Shown here: positions 8,598 to 17,578 of the stretch, one piece after another
Layout of the letters: each line of letters opens with the position of its first letter
Position numbering within the stretch: the stretch's first letter is position 1
Source of the DNA: Chitinophaga horti
GTDB lineage: Bacteria; Bacteroidota; Bacteroidia; Chitinophagales; Chitinophagaceae
Direction: 5' to 3'
Assembly (NCBI RefSeq): GCF_022867795.2
Contig: NZ_CP107006.1
Coordinates: forward strand, 1,922,001-1,986,000
Length of the DNA: 64,000 nucleotides
Translations under genes and position numbers: made by a program
The notes under the pieces: generated by a model
Told to the model about the DNA's origin: nothing
The model's database searches: none
What the model saw: the letters and a program-made list of their open reading frames with translations, nothing else

Positions 8598-8922
8598 ATG
8601 TCAAATAGAACTTTCGACCCTTTTCCTTTGCTAACGACGCAAAGACTTACGCTCAGGCAGCTCCGCATTGATGATGACACGGCAATTTTCACATTGCGTG
8701 CGGATGAGGAAGTAGGGAAATACCTCAACCGGCAACCAGCCACCACTATTCATGATGCAAGAAATTTCATAAGCAGGATCAACGAAAACGCAGCTAAGGG
8801 CAACGCTGTACATTGGGCGATTACGTTGACTTAAACAGACTTGTTGATCGGCACCATTTGTCTGTTCAACTTTTCTGACAACAACGAAAAGTGCGAGATC
8901 GGCTACGAACTGCTGCCAGGTT
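8598..8922 (+). pseudogene. GNAT N-acetyltransferase remnant, stopped and 3'-truncated
   Basis: The frame begins like a ribosomal-protein-type GNAT (FPLLTTQRLTLRQLRIDDD, then DEEVGKYLNRQPATT) but meets TAA at 8832-8834. The same frame continues in sense after it (TDLLIGTICLFNFSDNNE, then CEIGYELLP) until about 8922, where the sequence becomes the 3' end of the opposite-strand cheB gene. The acetyl-CoA-binding half is missing. A nonsense change plus loss of the 3' end indicates a true pseudogene rather than a single read error. It lies 9 bases after the NIF3-like gene. Confidence 0.8.
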
Positions 8923-9493
8923 CCCTGACCTTCTCCACGATCTTTCTGCGGATGTCGCCGGGCTTCAATACATAATCGGGATGATCATTGGCGATCAGCG
9001 TATGAGGCATCCTCGGAAATGCCGCTGTTTCCGGGTCCTGGACGATAACAATGCCACCGGCTTTCTCTATGGCGTAGGCGCCTGAAAGTCCGTCGGTGCC
9101 GGAACCGGAAAGGATAATGCCGATAGACTTTTCTTTCGCATGCTCCGCAAGACTGTGGAATAGTACATCTATACTATGGTTCACGATATCTTCCGGTGAC
9201 CGTTCTTCGATCATCACCAGCCGGTCCCTGACTTTCAGTTGGTGGCCGTAAGCCGGTACGTATACAGTCCCGGGTTCCAGGTACTCCGTGGTTTCCACTG
9301 CCACAACCTTGATATCTGCCCGCCGTTCCAGGATATGCGCCAGGTTACTTTCTACATTCCTGAGGATGTGATGCATCACAATAATCGCTGCCGGCAAATC
9401 TTTAGGTAGCTGGCTGATGATTTCCACCAAGGGCTCCAGGCCACCGGCAGAGCAGCCGATAGCAATCACATAAAAGTCTGACTCGTTGATCAT
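8903..9493 (-). CDS. Stand-alone CheB-type protein-glutamate methylesterase domain
   Basis: The 196-residue product is only the catalytic domain of CheB, with no receiver domain. Residues matching the catalytic triad are visible: Ser15 in IGCSAGG, His41 in IVMHHI and Asp134 in ILSGSGTDGLSGA. Such single-domain esterases are common in Bacteroidota and are often tied to stress or hybrid sensor systems rather than classic chemotaxis; no chemotaxis genes are nearby. Its last codons (PGSSS) lie in DNA shared with the GNAT remnant, so the original C-terminus may have been replaced at the junction near 8920. Confidence 0.88.
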   Translation of the reverse strand: MINESDFYVIAIGCSAGGLEPLVEIISQLPKDLPAAIIVMHHILRNVESNLAHILERRADIKVVAVETTEYLEPGTVYVPAYGHQLKVRDRLVMIEERSPEDIVNHSIDVLFHSLAEHAKEKSIGIILSGSGTDGLSGAYAIEKAGGIVIVQDPETAAFPRMPHTLIANDHPDYVLKPGDIRRKIVEKVREPGSSS

Positions 9494-9597
9494 AAAAAGT
9501 ACGGGTTCCTTACAATCCAGGGAATTGACAACATGTATGCCACTCGCATGTATGGCTGGGCACGTTATTTGGAATACTGAAGCCTCAAATCCTTTTT

Positions 9598-11319
9598 GTG
9601 TATAAAGATCACACCCCGAATTTGGCGATCATCGGTGGAGGGCCTGGTGGCCTGTTCATGTTTAAACGACTACTGGAGCAAGATGAAAAGAATTGGACGA
9701 TTACCATTTTCGAAAAGAATGACTGCCTGGGTGCAGGAATGCCTTACAGTAAAGACGGCGCCTGCCTGGAGCATGTGACCAACGTATCCGGCAACGAGAT
9801 CCCGGAAATCGTAGTAGGGTTGGCAGATTGGGTCAAAACACAGCCTGCCGCATTCCTGAAAAGTTACGGTATAGACGCAGATAAGTTTCACGAATACAAG
9901 GTCGTGCCACGGCTGCTGTTTGGCGCTTATCTCAGCGACCAGTTTAAACGCCTGAAACAACGTGCCGTCGATGCAGGCATCAAGGTGACTTGCCACTTCG
10001 GGACGGAGGTGACGGACATTATCGACGAGCCGGAAGGCCGCACAGTTACGGTTTGTACGGCGGATAAGTCTTATACGTTTGACAGTGTCATTATTGCTAC
10101 AGGGCATTTCTGGCCGCGGATACATGAAAACGAGGTAAAGGGATACTTCGACTCACCGTATCCGCCTTCCAAGCTCGATTTTACGGTGAATGGCCCGGTG
10201 GCGATCAAAGGTGCGTCGCTCACCGCTATAGATGCTATTCGTACGTTGGCCCGCAACCACGGACACTTCCAATCCAATGATGACGGCCGGTTGCAGTATA
10301 CGCTGAAAACGGATCATCCGGACTTTAATATCGTTATGCATTCGCGCAATGGCTTGTTACCTGCGGTACGGTTTCACCTGGAAGATAGTACGATGGGACG
10401 GAGTACGGTGTTGACGCGCGACGAGGTGGTGGCCAACCAGGAAGAAAACGGTGGTTTTCTGTCGCTGGACTATGTCTTCGAAAAGACCTTCAAAGCGCCA
10501 CTCCGTGAGCGCCATCCGGCGTTTTACCAGGAAATCCACGATATGGGGATCGAAGCATTTGTCGACAGGATGATGACGATGCGCGAAAATATTCCTCCGT
10601 TCGATCTGTTTAAGGCGGAATATGTGGAGGCGGAAAAATCCATCCGCAGGCAACAACCCGTACACTGGAAGGAAATGCTGGCGGTACTGAGCTTTACGAT
10701 GAACTTCCCCGCTAAATATTTTTCGGCAGAAGATATGTTACGCCTGCAAAAAACACTGATGCCGCTCATCTCATTGGTGATCGCTTTTGTACCACAAAGT
10801 TCAGCTGCCGAAATGATCGCACTTTATGAGGCAGGAATATTGCAGTTACAAAGTGTCGGTGATAATAGCCACGTAGAACCGCAGCAGGAGGGAGGTGTTA
10901 TTTACTCCATTTGGGATGATGCGGGCGAAGAACGCAACACTTCGTACCCGTATTTCATCGATTGTACAGGCCAGCCGCATCTGAAATTCGAGGACTTTCC
11001 GTTCAAAGGTCTTCACAGTGGCAGTATCAGTCCTGCAAAAGTGAAGTTTGCGGACCAGGCAAAAGGCGAAGCGGCGTATAAGGATGGGGATCCCAGGGTG
11101 AGTAAGGATGCCGCAGGCAATTACTACCTCAGTGTGGGTGGGATCGCGATCAACGATCATTTCCAGATTGTGGATCAGTATAATGCTTATAACGAGCGCA
11201 TTTACGTGATGGCTGTACCCTTTATGAGCGGATTTAACCCGGACTACTCAGGACTCGATTTTTGTGAAGCCGCGTCGGCAGCCATTGCAACAGCGCTGTG
11301 TATATCCGCGACAAAGTAA
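9598..11319 (+). CDS. FAD/NAD(P)-binding protein
   Basis: The start is GTG at 9598; no in-frame ATG lies close upstream. The 573-residue product opens with a dinucleotide-binding motif (LAIIGGGPGGLFMFKRLLE), followed by ITIFEKNDCLGAGMPYS and a second conserved segment SVIIATGHFWPRI, as in the FAD-NAD(P)-binding family (NAD_binding_9 type). The C-terminal part has YFIDCTGQP and VMAVPFMSGFNPDYSGLDFC. The substrate is unknown. It is 30 bases ahead of the DUF2383 gene, so the two probably form an operon, and it is divergent from cheB. Confidence 0.8.
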   Translation: MYKDHTPNLAIIGGGPGGLFMFKRLLEQDEKNWTITIFEKNDCLGAGMPYSKDGACLEHVTNVSGNEIPEIVVGLADWVKTQPAAFLKSYGIDADKFHEYKVVPRLLFGAYLSDQFKRLKQRAVDAGIKVTCHFGTEVTDIIDEPEGRTVTVCTADKSYTFDSVIIATGHFWPRIHENEVKGYFDSPYPPSKLDFTVNGPVAIKGASLTAIDAIRTLARNHGHFQSNDDGRLQYTLKTDHPDFNIVMHSRNGLLPAVRFHLEDSTMGRSTVLTRDEVVANQEENGGFLSLDYVFEKTFKAPLRERHPAFYQEIHDMGIEAFVDRMMTMRENIPPFDLFKAEYVEAEKSIRRQQPVHWKEMLAVLSFTMNFPAKYFSAEDMLRLQKTLMPLISLVIAFVPQSSAAEMIALYEAGILQLQSVGDNSHVEPQQEGGVIYSIWDDAGEERNTSYPYFIDCTGQPHLKFEDFPFKGLHSGSISPAKVKFADQAKGEAAYKDGDPRVSKDAAGNYYLSVGGIAINDHFQIVDQYNAYNERIYVMAVPFMSGFNPDYSGLDFCEAASAAIATALCISATK

Positions 11320-11349
11320 TTTTTCCATTAACCATATAACAAAACAATC

Positions 11350-11805
11350 ATGAGTATTACATCCAAAACAATCGGAACCCTGAATGATCTCATCGAACTG
11401 AATAATGACCGCATCGCCGGTTTTGAAAAAGCGATGTCAGACATTAACCAGGAAAATGTGGACCTGAAAGAGTTATTTCAAAAGTTTGCCGCTGACAGCC
11501 GCAAATTCTCACAGGAACTGACAGCCATTGTTGCTACCCAGGGTGGCGAGCCTGAAACGGGCAATTCTGCGTCCGGCACCTTACACCGTGTGTGGATCGA
11601 CGTAAAGGCGATCTTCGGTGGCTCCGACCGCAAAAGTATTCTCGCCGAAGCAGAGCGTGGTGAAGACGCGATTAAAAAGGCTTACCAGGATGCGTTGATC
11701 GACGGCGAATTGTCCGGAAATGCATTAGAAACGGTGCGGGAGCAATCCACTGCCATCACTGCAGGCCACGATGCGATCAAGGCGCTGCGGGATGCGCATA
11801 AATAA
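11350..11805 (+). CDS. PA2169-type four-helix bundle protein (DUF2383)
   Basis: The 151-residue product is entirely helical and starts with TIGTLNDLIELNNDRIAGFE, typical of DUF2383/PA2169 ferritin-like proteins. It continues with NVDLKELFQKFAADS and a central GTLHRVWIDVKAIFGGSDR segment. Its length fits the family. Function is unknown; genes of this type are often linked to stress. It follows the FAD-binding gene closely and is closed by a hairpin terminator. Confidence 0.88.
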   Translation: MSITSKTIGTLNDLIELNNDRIAGFEKAMSDINQENVDLKELFQKFAADSRKFSQELTAIVATQGGEPETGNSASGTLHRVWIDVKAIFGGSDRKSILAEAERGEDAIKKAYQDALIDGELSGNALETVREQSTAITAGHDAIKALRDAHK

Positions 11806-11855
11806 GTCTGCGACACATGACATCCGGGCTCCTAAGCCTGGGAACTATTTAAATG

Positions 11856-11890
11856 ACGAAAGGGGCAGTGTTGTACGCTGCCCTTTTCGT
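11856..11890 (+). terminator. Hairpin terminator after the DUF2383 gene
   Basis: ACGAAAGGGGCAG (11856-11868) pairs with CTGCCCTTTTCGT (11878-11890), 13 base pairs with one G-T wobble. There is no long T-run after it, so termination may be partial. Confidence 0.6.
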
Positions 11891-12030
11891 TATTGGGGCC
11901 TGGCTGATTGCCGGCTTCCAGGTTAAAGGTGAATAACCCGTGGTTAAACCCCGACTTTCAGCAACATACCAGCTGTACTAAATTCCTGCCCCGGTTAAAA
12001 AAACACTATATTCGATCTACAAAATCACCT

Positions 12031-13089
12031 ATGTTAAAAACCACGGCCGTTTTCCTTATACTGCTGCTCTTTTCTGCAACCAGCTACGTTTCAGCCCAAT
12101 CTCACATTGGTACCACCGGTTCTTTCTGCAGGTATGCCAAAAATAGTCTTCGGGATAGAAATATCTACAGGGAGGGCCATACCCAATGCCCCGCCTGTGA
12201 TCTGGAAGACGAAAAAGAAGAGGTTGCCAGAAGAGCGGAGGATAAACGCCGGCAGGATGTGAAAAATGCTGCAATCGCCGCACAGCGGCTGGCAGAAAAA
12301 AAGGCACAGGAAGAACTTCTGAAAAAGAAGCGGGAAGCAGATAAGGGCGTAACTGAAGTCGCTGTAACCATGCCCGCTGATAAAAAAACGGTAAATAATG
12401 CTGTAGCTGCCAGTCCTGCAGTGGGGGACGGGATGTTAGCCGGTTACTTTTATGACGAAGCAGCCACAAATAACCAGTCGCTCGGCCACATGATCTTCCA
12501 TATAAACCAGGGCGAAAGAAACAACCAGACGTATAAATTATACAGTGATGTCAATTATTTCGTACTGAACAACAAACGGATACTCGATAACAATGAATTT
12601 AAAGCGTGCATAGGGGTCAGGAGGTTGTCGGATAAAGACCAGGGTAATGCGTATCAATTTCCAGCCGGCGTCGGTATCGTTATTTTAAATGAAATCAACG
12701 GGGAGCACGTGATTGCAGACCTGGTAGACGTTACGGGAAAGAGGTTGCTGAAAGACGACAATATATCCACGATCGTTCATTTTTACGGCGACTACTTTAT
12801 CCTGCTGGAAGGGAAGGTTTTTACCCCCGGCAGTTATCCTCATGCTTCTTTCCAGTTTGACGATGGCGTGATATATAATTATAAAACAAAACAACGGCAT
12901 CCACTGGCCCGGTACAGTGAAACCCGGGTGAGCGTTGGATGGCATGTGAATGCGACTTATCTCCCCAAAAACAAACTCCGTGATAAATCTACTTATAACG
13001 CCTTTTTGGAAGTGCACACAGGCTGGAATACCTCTTCGATATATTATATCACCAATGAGGGCAAAGTAGCATCCGATGCTATTCATTAG
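12031..13089 (+). CDS. Secreted protein of unknown function with charged coiled-coil segment
   Basis: The ATG at 12031 starts a signal peptide (MLKTTAVFLILLLFSATS, cleaved near VSAQ); the frame opens further upstream at 11908 but without signal features. The 352-residue product has a cysteine pair (QCPACDLEDE) followed by a strongly charged helical stretch rich in Lys, Glu and Ala (about 65-115). A beta-rich C-terminal half includes GVGIVILNEINGEHVIADLV. It overlaps the next gene by 14 bases. No family is recognised; the CxxC could bind metal or form a disulfide in the periplasm. Confidence 0.7.
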   Translation: MLKTTAVFLILLLFSATSYVSAQSHIGTTGSFCRYAKNSLRDRNIYREGHTQCPACDLEDEKEEVARRAEDKRRQDVKNAAIAAQRLAEKKAQEELLKKKREADKGVTEVAVTMPADKKTVNNAVAASPAVGDGMLAGYFYDEAATNNQSLGHMIFHINQGERNNQTYKLYSDVNYFVLNNKRILDNNEFKACIGVRRLSDKDQGNAYQFPAGVGIVILNEINGEHVIADLVDVTGKRLLKDDNISTIVHFYGDYFILLEGKVFTPGSYPHASFQFDDGVIYNYKTKQRHPLARYSETRVSVGWHVNATYLPKNKLRDKSTYNAFLEVHTGWNTSSIYYITNEGKVASDAIH

Positions 13090-13771
13090 AAATTTAAAAC
13101 ACGGAAAGTTGAAACATTTTCTTTTTCTCCCGATACTGCTGATCAATATTGTTACCGTACAGGCGCAAAAGTTAGCCTACGAGCGGGCAGACTATTACTC
13201 AAAGGCGTTAAGCGGCTATCAGCTGGCGGGCAGCAACGGCTCTTATACGATCCAGGGTGTGAAGTATTCATTCGCCTTTCCTGAAGCCAGTTTCAGGATC
13301 ACCTTCTATAACCAGATGGCTGCGCTCGCCACTTACTATAGTACGGGAAATAAGGAGATGCTTGTCCTTGTTGATAGCATCGACATGGCCAAAGTAAAAG
13401 GAATTACCTACCATAAAGTGGGCGACGAAGTGGTGGACGTCAGACTACACTTAAAAGGCAGCGCGCCGGCTTTCTTCCGGGAGATTTTAGATGGGAAGGA
13501 AATATCCCGCACAAAAGTGGATGTAGTTCATAGCTATGTGAAGAAAGGTCCTGCATTAAGTGAATTTGTTACCACACTTTACAAGCTGTGTTTCGAAATG
13601 CAGGTAGCACAGGGTTTAATTACGCAGGCAGAAGCGGATGCACAAAACCGGGACCGGAACATAACGCCGGAAACTTTTATTACCAGGTATCCAAACTCTA
13701 TTTTCAACATGGAGGCAAAACAGTTGATAGAAGCGAGGGCAAGGGCGGCAGGAAATAATCGCAATAACTGA
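13076..13771 (+). CDS. Secreted protein of unknown function, paired with the preceding gene
   Basis: The start at 13076 lies 14 bases inside the preceding gene. The 231-residue product has a basic start and a hydrophobic stretch (HFLFLPILLINIVTVQAQ) fitting a signal peptide. The rest is mixed alpha/beta, with an internal GDEVVDVRLHLKGSAPAFF segment and a C-terminal helical part rich in Ala, Arg and Asn. No family is recognised. The overlap points to coupled translation with 12031-13089 and a shared task outside the cytoplasm. Confidence 0.65.
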   Translation: MLFIRNLKHGKLKHFLFLPILLINIVTVQAQKLAYERADYYSKALSGYQLAGSNGSYTIQGVKYSFAFPEASFRITFYNQMAALATYYSTGNKEMLVLVDSIDMAKVKGITYHKVGDEVVDVRLHLKGSAPAFFREILDGKEISRTKVDVVHSYVKKGPALSEFVTTLYKLCFEMQVAQGLITQAEADAQNRDRNITPETFITRYPNSIFNMEAKQLIEARARAAGNNRNN

Positions 13772-13927
13772 TTAAATAGCGAAGGACCAGGTTTTACGGC
13801 CTTTTCACCACTTAGCTGATGCCAGTTCCTTCAAAAACGGGAGCGAGGTTTATTTGATATGCCGAAATTACTTTGGTATCTTTCTACCCGGTATTGCATG
13901 TAAACTTTCTAATTAATCCTTGATATT

Positions 13928-14878
13928 ATGCGACTGCGGCAAAATCCCCTCTCCGGAAAACGCAAGTACCTGTTCGGGTCTTTGCTATGCCTGTTTGTGG
14001 CTGTCATCTGCGTGGCTTTCACGATGGAAAGCGATGATGATTTTGGTATCGCCAGGAGAGAGGTGTTACTTCGCAGGATCGGGCACGAACTGCTTCTGCT
14101 TTCCGGGGACAGCACCTCCAGGGTGCTCCCGGTAGAAAAGATCGCGGAAAATGAGTACCAGGTAAAGTTTGAAAACGCGTTTACATTCGCACCCGCATCC
14201 CTGATAAGCACCACCCGCCGCGTACTGGCCCAGGACCCGCTGACCGGTAATTACGTTGTTAACGTCCTCAATGCTGGCACTTCCAGCGTCACCTACGCAT
14301 ATGCTGTTTCCAGGAATGAGAAGAATGATATTGTAACGTGTGTAGGCAGGCAGCAACCCCGGGCACATTATATGATCAACTTTAAGTTTGAGCCTACGAC
14401 CACAAATACCGCCAAAACCGGATTCTTACTGGGCAGCCTGCCGTTCCTGGCGCTCGTTGGATTTGTCTTTTTGCGTCCCGATAAGCCACGAAGAGATTTA
14501 CCCGGGGAGCAGGAGCCTGTAGCCGCTTTACCTGTGGATAGCGCACCTGTACCCGCAGACATTCCACAAACAAGTGGGATCACCTTAGGCTCAGTACTGT
14601 TTGACGCCAACGGCCGCAAGCTGTTAGTAGATGAAAAGACAATAGACCTCACACTAACCGAAACCCGTGTCCTGGCGATTTTTGCATCGGCTCCCAATGA
14701 AATTATCGAGAGAAGCCGGCTGCAGAAAGAGATTTGGGAGGATGAAGGGGTGATTGTCGGCCGCAGCCTGGATATGTTTATCTCCAAACTGAGGAAAAAA
14801 CTGGAGGCCGACCCGGCCATCAGGATTGTGGTGGTACGTGGGAAAGGGTATAGGCTTGAAATTGGCGCTGTGAAATAA
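13928..14878 (+). CDS. Membrane-anchored winged-helix transcription regulator (ToxR-like, reversed order)
   Basis: The 316-residue product has a TM segment at about 14-34 (LFGSLLCLFVAVICVAF), an extracytoplasmic domain of some 120 residues, and a second TM segment at about 158-178 (FLLGSLPFLALVGFVFL). A proline-rich linker leads to a C-terminal OmpR/PhoB-type winged helix (LTLTETRVLAIFASAPNEII, then RSLDMFISKLRKKLEADP and VRGKGYRLEIG). ToxR and CadC carry the DNA-binding domain at the N-terminus; here it is at the C-terminus. It probably senses a periplasmic signal and binds DNA from the membrane. Targets are unknown; it converges on the next gene. Confidence 0.82.
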   Translation: MRLRQNPLSGKRKYLFGSLLCLFVAVICVAFTMESDDDFGIARREVLLRRIGHELLLLSGDSTSRVLPVEKIAENEYQVKFENAFTFAPASLISTTRRVLAQDPLTGNYVVNVLNAGTSSVTYAYAVSRNEKNDIVTCVGRQQPRAHYMINFKFEPTTTNTAKTGFLLGSLPFLALVGFVFLRPDKPRRDLPGEQEPVAALPVDSAPVPADIPQTSGITLGSVLFDANGRKLLVDEKTIDLTLTETRVLAIFASAPNEIIERSRLQKEIWEDEGVIVGRSLDMFISKLRKKLEADPAIRIVVVRGKGYRLEIGAVK

Positions 14879-14886
14879 TTAGTAAG

Positions 14887-15339
14887 CTATTCCTTTGGGA
14901 CCCTCATCGGAAAGATAAACAACTTCCCCTTCTTACGATACTCCCTCATCGTATTCAGTAGCCATTTAGAGTGGTGAGCGAAGTCTGCGTCGTTATACCG
15001 GGAATAAAGTTCAAATCCCTGCCCGCCTTTGTCTACGATCACATAGGAGTAAACATCACCTTTTTTACCCGTTCCCCATAACAGGCTATCCCTCGTCTGA
15101 TAAAACGGAAACCCAAAGTAATCAGCAACATGTTTTTTGAATTGATCATCCTTCCAGATATCATCTTCGAAGGGCCTGAAGAGGGGATAGGTCGCAAAAA
15201 CATATTTCCCGTTCGAATATCTGTCATCTTCCCCCGTCAGATTGTCGCCCGCTATTAACTTAAATCCCTTGGGAAAAGATATTTGTCCAAATGTATTCGC
15301 AGTATAAAACAGGAAAAGAAAGCAGAAAAGGTATTTCAT
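14887..15339 (-). CDS. Secreted protein of unknown function
   Basis: The 150-residue product starts with a signal peptide (MKYLFCFLFLFYTANTFGQ) and then a small soluble domain containing FPKGFKLIAGDNLTGEDDR, VADYFGFPFYQTRDSLLWG and QGFELYSRYNDADFAHHSK. No cysteines remain after cleavage and no catalytic motif is seen. It ends 8 bases after the convergent winged-helix gene. No family is recognised. Confidence 0.65.
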   Translation of the reverse strand: MKYLFCFLFLFYTANTFGQISFPKGFKLIAGDNLTGEDDRYSNGKYVFATYPLFRPFEDDIWKDDQFKKHVADYFGFPFYQTRDSLLWGTGKKGDVYSYVIVDKGGQGFELYSRYNDADFAHHSKWLLNTMREYRKKGKLFIFPMRVPKE

Positions 15340-15523
15340 CGGGAAGTTTGATAGGTGAAGGCGAATGTAGAAAGAATATTTCAGTACATGGCTCAGCAGA
15401 GTAAGGATTTTGCTATGATGCAGATTGTCAATAGTTTATTTACAATGTTTACATAGAAAAATTACAATCCTTTTGCTTCAGGCTGAAAGGATCAGGGTAG
15501 ATTGCTGTATCAAACTTTAAACT

Positions 15524-16051
15524 ATGAAAAAAGTTATCTATCCACTGATTTTGGCGCTGCTCGTAGTCAGCGGCCTCGTGTTCGCCAATCGCGAAACAGA
15601 AAAAGAAGCACCTAAAAAGGCAGCTGCACAACCACTTACGGAAGCCGAACTGAGGGCAGCCAGGCAACAATGGGAGGCTACCCCCGGTGGTATAGCCTAC
15701 AAAAATTGGAAAGCATCTCCCGAAGGTAAAAAAGTGCTCGCTGCTTCCGCGAAGATCCAGCGGTGTAATAAGGGGTATTCCGATCTGGAGGCGGTGATCA
15801 CCTCACTTTCTCTGCCGGCGGGCTCACGCTTAGGTTTCGGGGTAATGGCCAGCATTGATGGTGAAGATTATATCCTGAGGTTTGACGATGATCCCCAGCA
15901 GCTACGTAGCCTGAAAGTGAATGACGTAATCATGATAAAACCACACAGCGTATCGCATGCGCCTAAGTATGCCTATCCGATAGTAGCGGGTGAACAGGTG
16001 GAACGGGATGGAAAAATCCTTTATAAGCATCTCCCCTGGAAAGGTTGTTAA
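15524..16051 (+). CDS. Secreted protein of unknown function
   Basis: The 175-residue product begins with MKKVIYPLILALLVVSGLVF, a signal peptide or N-terminal anchor, then a Lys/Ala-rich helical part (AQPLTEAELRAARQQWEATP). A beta-rich C-terminal domain contains GFGVMASIDGEDYILRFDDD and two cysteines, one at the very end (LPWKGC). The cysteines could form a disulfide. It is convergent with the MocR gene, 10 bases apart. No family is recognised. Confidence 0.65.
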   Translation: MKKVIYPLILALLVVSGLVFANRETEKEAPKKAAAQPLTEAELRAARQQWEATPGGIAYKNWKASPEGKKVLAASAKIQRCNKGYSDLEAVITSLSLPAGSRLGFGVMASIDGEDYILRFDDDPQQLRSLKVNDVIMIKPHSVSHAPKYAYPIVAGEQVERDGKILYKHLPWKGC

Positions 16052-16061
16052 TAGCGTAATG

Positions 16062-17501
16062 TTATGATGGGAGGGAGTTTAGAAATTTGTTTATCTCCCC
16101 AAAATTCAGCGACGCAAACCCAAGCCGCATATGGTTCAAATCGCCCTCATCAAACAGCATATGACGATGAAAGGAAATCCCCTGCTGCTGCAGCCGCTCG
16201 CCGATAGCGCGCACCGGAAGCAGTTCCGGAAATTTCATCCATACCGACATGCCGCCGTCTGGCACCCGGTACGAGATGATGTTGCCCAGGTGCTGGTCTA
16301 GCAGCCGGCAGAGGTAGTCCCGCCGCTCCTTGTACAACTTATTCGCTTTCCGGGTATGCCGGGCGATTTCGCCCTGCTCGAATAAGTTAGCCACGGCGTT
16401 TTCCAGCAGGATGTCGCTGCGGATGTCGACCATCTTACGGAAGTGTTGTACAGCGCCGATCAGGTCCTCCGTACCGGCGATAAATCCCAGTCGCAGGGAG
16501 GCTGACAGGCTCTTGGACAGGCTGCCGATATACACCACGCGGCCCTGGTGATGGTAGCTGGCCATTGGCAGATGCGGGGCGGAGGCGTAATGATAATCGT
16601 AGTCGTAATCATCTTCTATGATGATGAAATTATATTGCTCCGACAAGGCCAGCAGCTTCATGCGCCTTTCCGGCGAAAGGGTCACCGTGGTAGGGTAGTG
16701 GTGATGCGGGATCACGTACACCGCTTTCACTTTTTTTCGTTTGCAGATGGCGCCGATCTTATCTACGTTGATGCCATGTTCATCCACCGGTACTGTTGTC
16801 ACGCGCGCCCCGTTGGACGTGAAGGCCTGGTTTGCCAGGCTGTATCCCGGGGCGCCTGCCAGTACTACATCGCCGGGGGAGAGTAAGGCTTTACTCACTA
16901 AATAGATGCCCATCTGCCCACCGTTTGTTACGTAAATATTGGGTGCTGACAAATGTATACCTCTCGAATCTGCCAGGTGTGCGGCCAACGCGCGGGCCAG
17001 TCTCGATGAGCCTGCGGAGGTTCCATGATTTAACTTTTTCAGTTGATGCGGGCGGTCGGTCAGCGCCCGTAACTCGCGCAACAGGGGCTTGTATGGAGCG
17101 ATGCGCGGATCTGGCAGGCCATCGTCCAGGAAGAGACCCTGTAACTTCCCTGCAGGCGGCAGGATGTTTGAAAAATGCAGCGGTACCGGCAACTTTGCCG
17201 GGTATTTGGGTGCGGTGGCTTTTTTAACGGCAACCTTTGTGATGGGCATGTCCGGGTTCACATAGTAGCCGCTTTTATTCTTTGAAGAGATCCATCCCTG
17301 GTGGATCAGCTCTTCGTAGGCCGCAGTCACCGTTTTGCGATGCAGTTGCAGCAGTTCCGCCAGCAAACGCGAGCTGGGTAGTTTGGTGCCGGGCGGTATC
17401 AAACCTTTGTTGATCAGGTGGTGTAAACCGGCAGCAAGTTGCTCGTAGCGTGGCTTTTTACCCTTCGCATCGATTTTGAGGAGCGATTTGTATGGCAGCA
17501 T
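16062..17501 (-). CDS. MocR-type regulator (GntR winged helix fused to PLP aminotransferase fold)
   Basis: The start at 17501 was chosen because the GntR domain begins directly (MLPYKSLLKIDAKG, then YEQLAAGLHHLINKGLIPPG); the frame opens at 17663 but would run into the divergent gene. The 479-residue product has a winged helix at about 15-80 (TKLPSSRLLAELLQLHRKTV) and a fold-type I aminotransferase domain with EDDYDYDYHY and the PLP lysine in SLSKSLSASLRLGF. MocR proteins bind PLP or amines and control a neighbouring gene, here most likely the divergent CMD-family gene at 17579. A paralog lies at 20226. Confidence 0.9.
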   Translation of the reverse strand: MLPYKSLLKIDAKGKKPRYEQLAAGLHHLINKGLIPPGTKLPSSRLLAELLQLHRKTVTAAYEELIHQGWISSKNKSGYYVNPDMPITKVAVKKATAPKYPAKLPVPLHFSNILPPAGKLQGLFLDDGLPDPRIAPYKPLLRELRALTDRPHQLKKLNHGTSAGSSRLARALAAHLADSRGIHLSAPNIYVTNGGQMGIYLVSKALLSPGDVVLAGAPGYSLANQAFTSNGARVTTVPVDEHGINVDKIGAICKRKKVKAVYVIPHHHYPTTVTLSPERRMKLLALSEQYNFIIIEDDYDYDYHYASAPHLPMASYHHQGRVVYIGSLSKSLSASLRLGFIAGTEDLIGAVQHFRKMVDIRSDILLENAVANLFEQGEIARHTRKANKLYKERRDYLCRLLDQHLGNIISYRVPDGGMSVWMKFPELLPVRAIGERLQQQGISFHRHMLFDEGDLNHMRLGFASLNFGEINKFLNSLPS

Positions 17502-17502
17502 C

Positions 17503-17545
17503 TGGACTATTTGTGATCTGGTATCTGGTCCCCTAAAGTAGTCCA
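17503..17545. promoter_or_regulatory. Possible MocR operator between divergent genes
   Basis: TGGACTA (17503-17509) and TAGTCCA (17539-17545) form an inverted repeat, and ATCTGGT occurs twice in tandem between them (17516-17529). MocR regulators often bind repeated half-sites between themselves and their target gene. The assignment is inferred from position and symmetry only. Confidence 0.35.
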
Positions 17546-17578
17546 ATTCCTGTTTACATTCGCCTAAAAAGATAGCAG

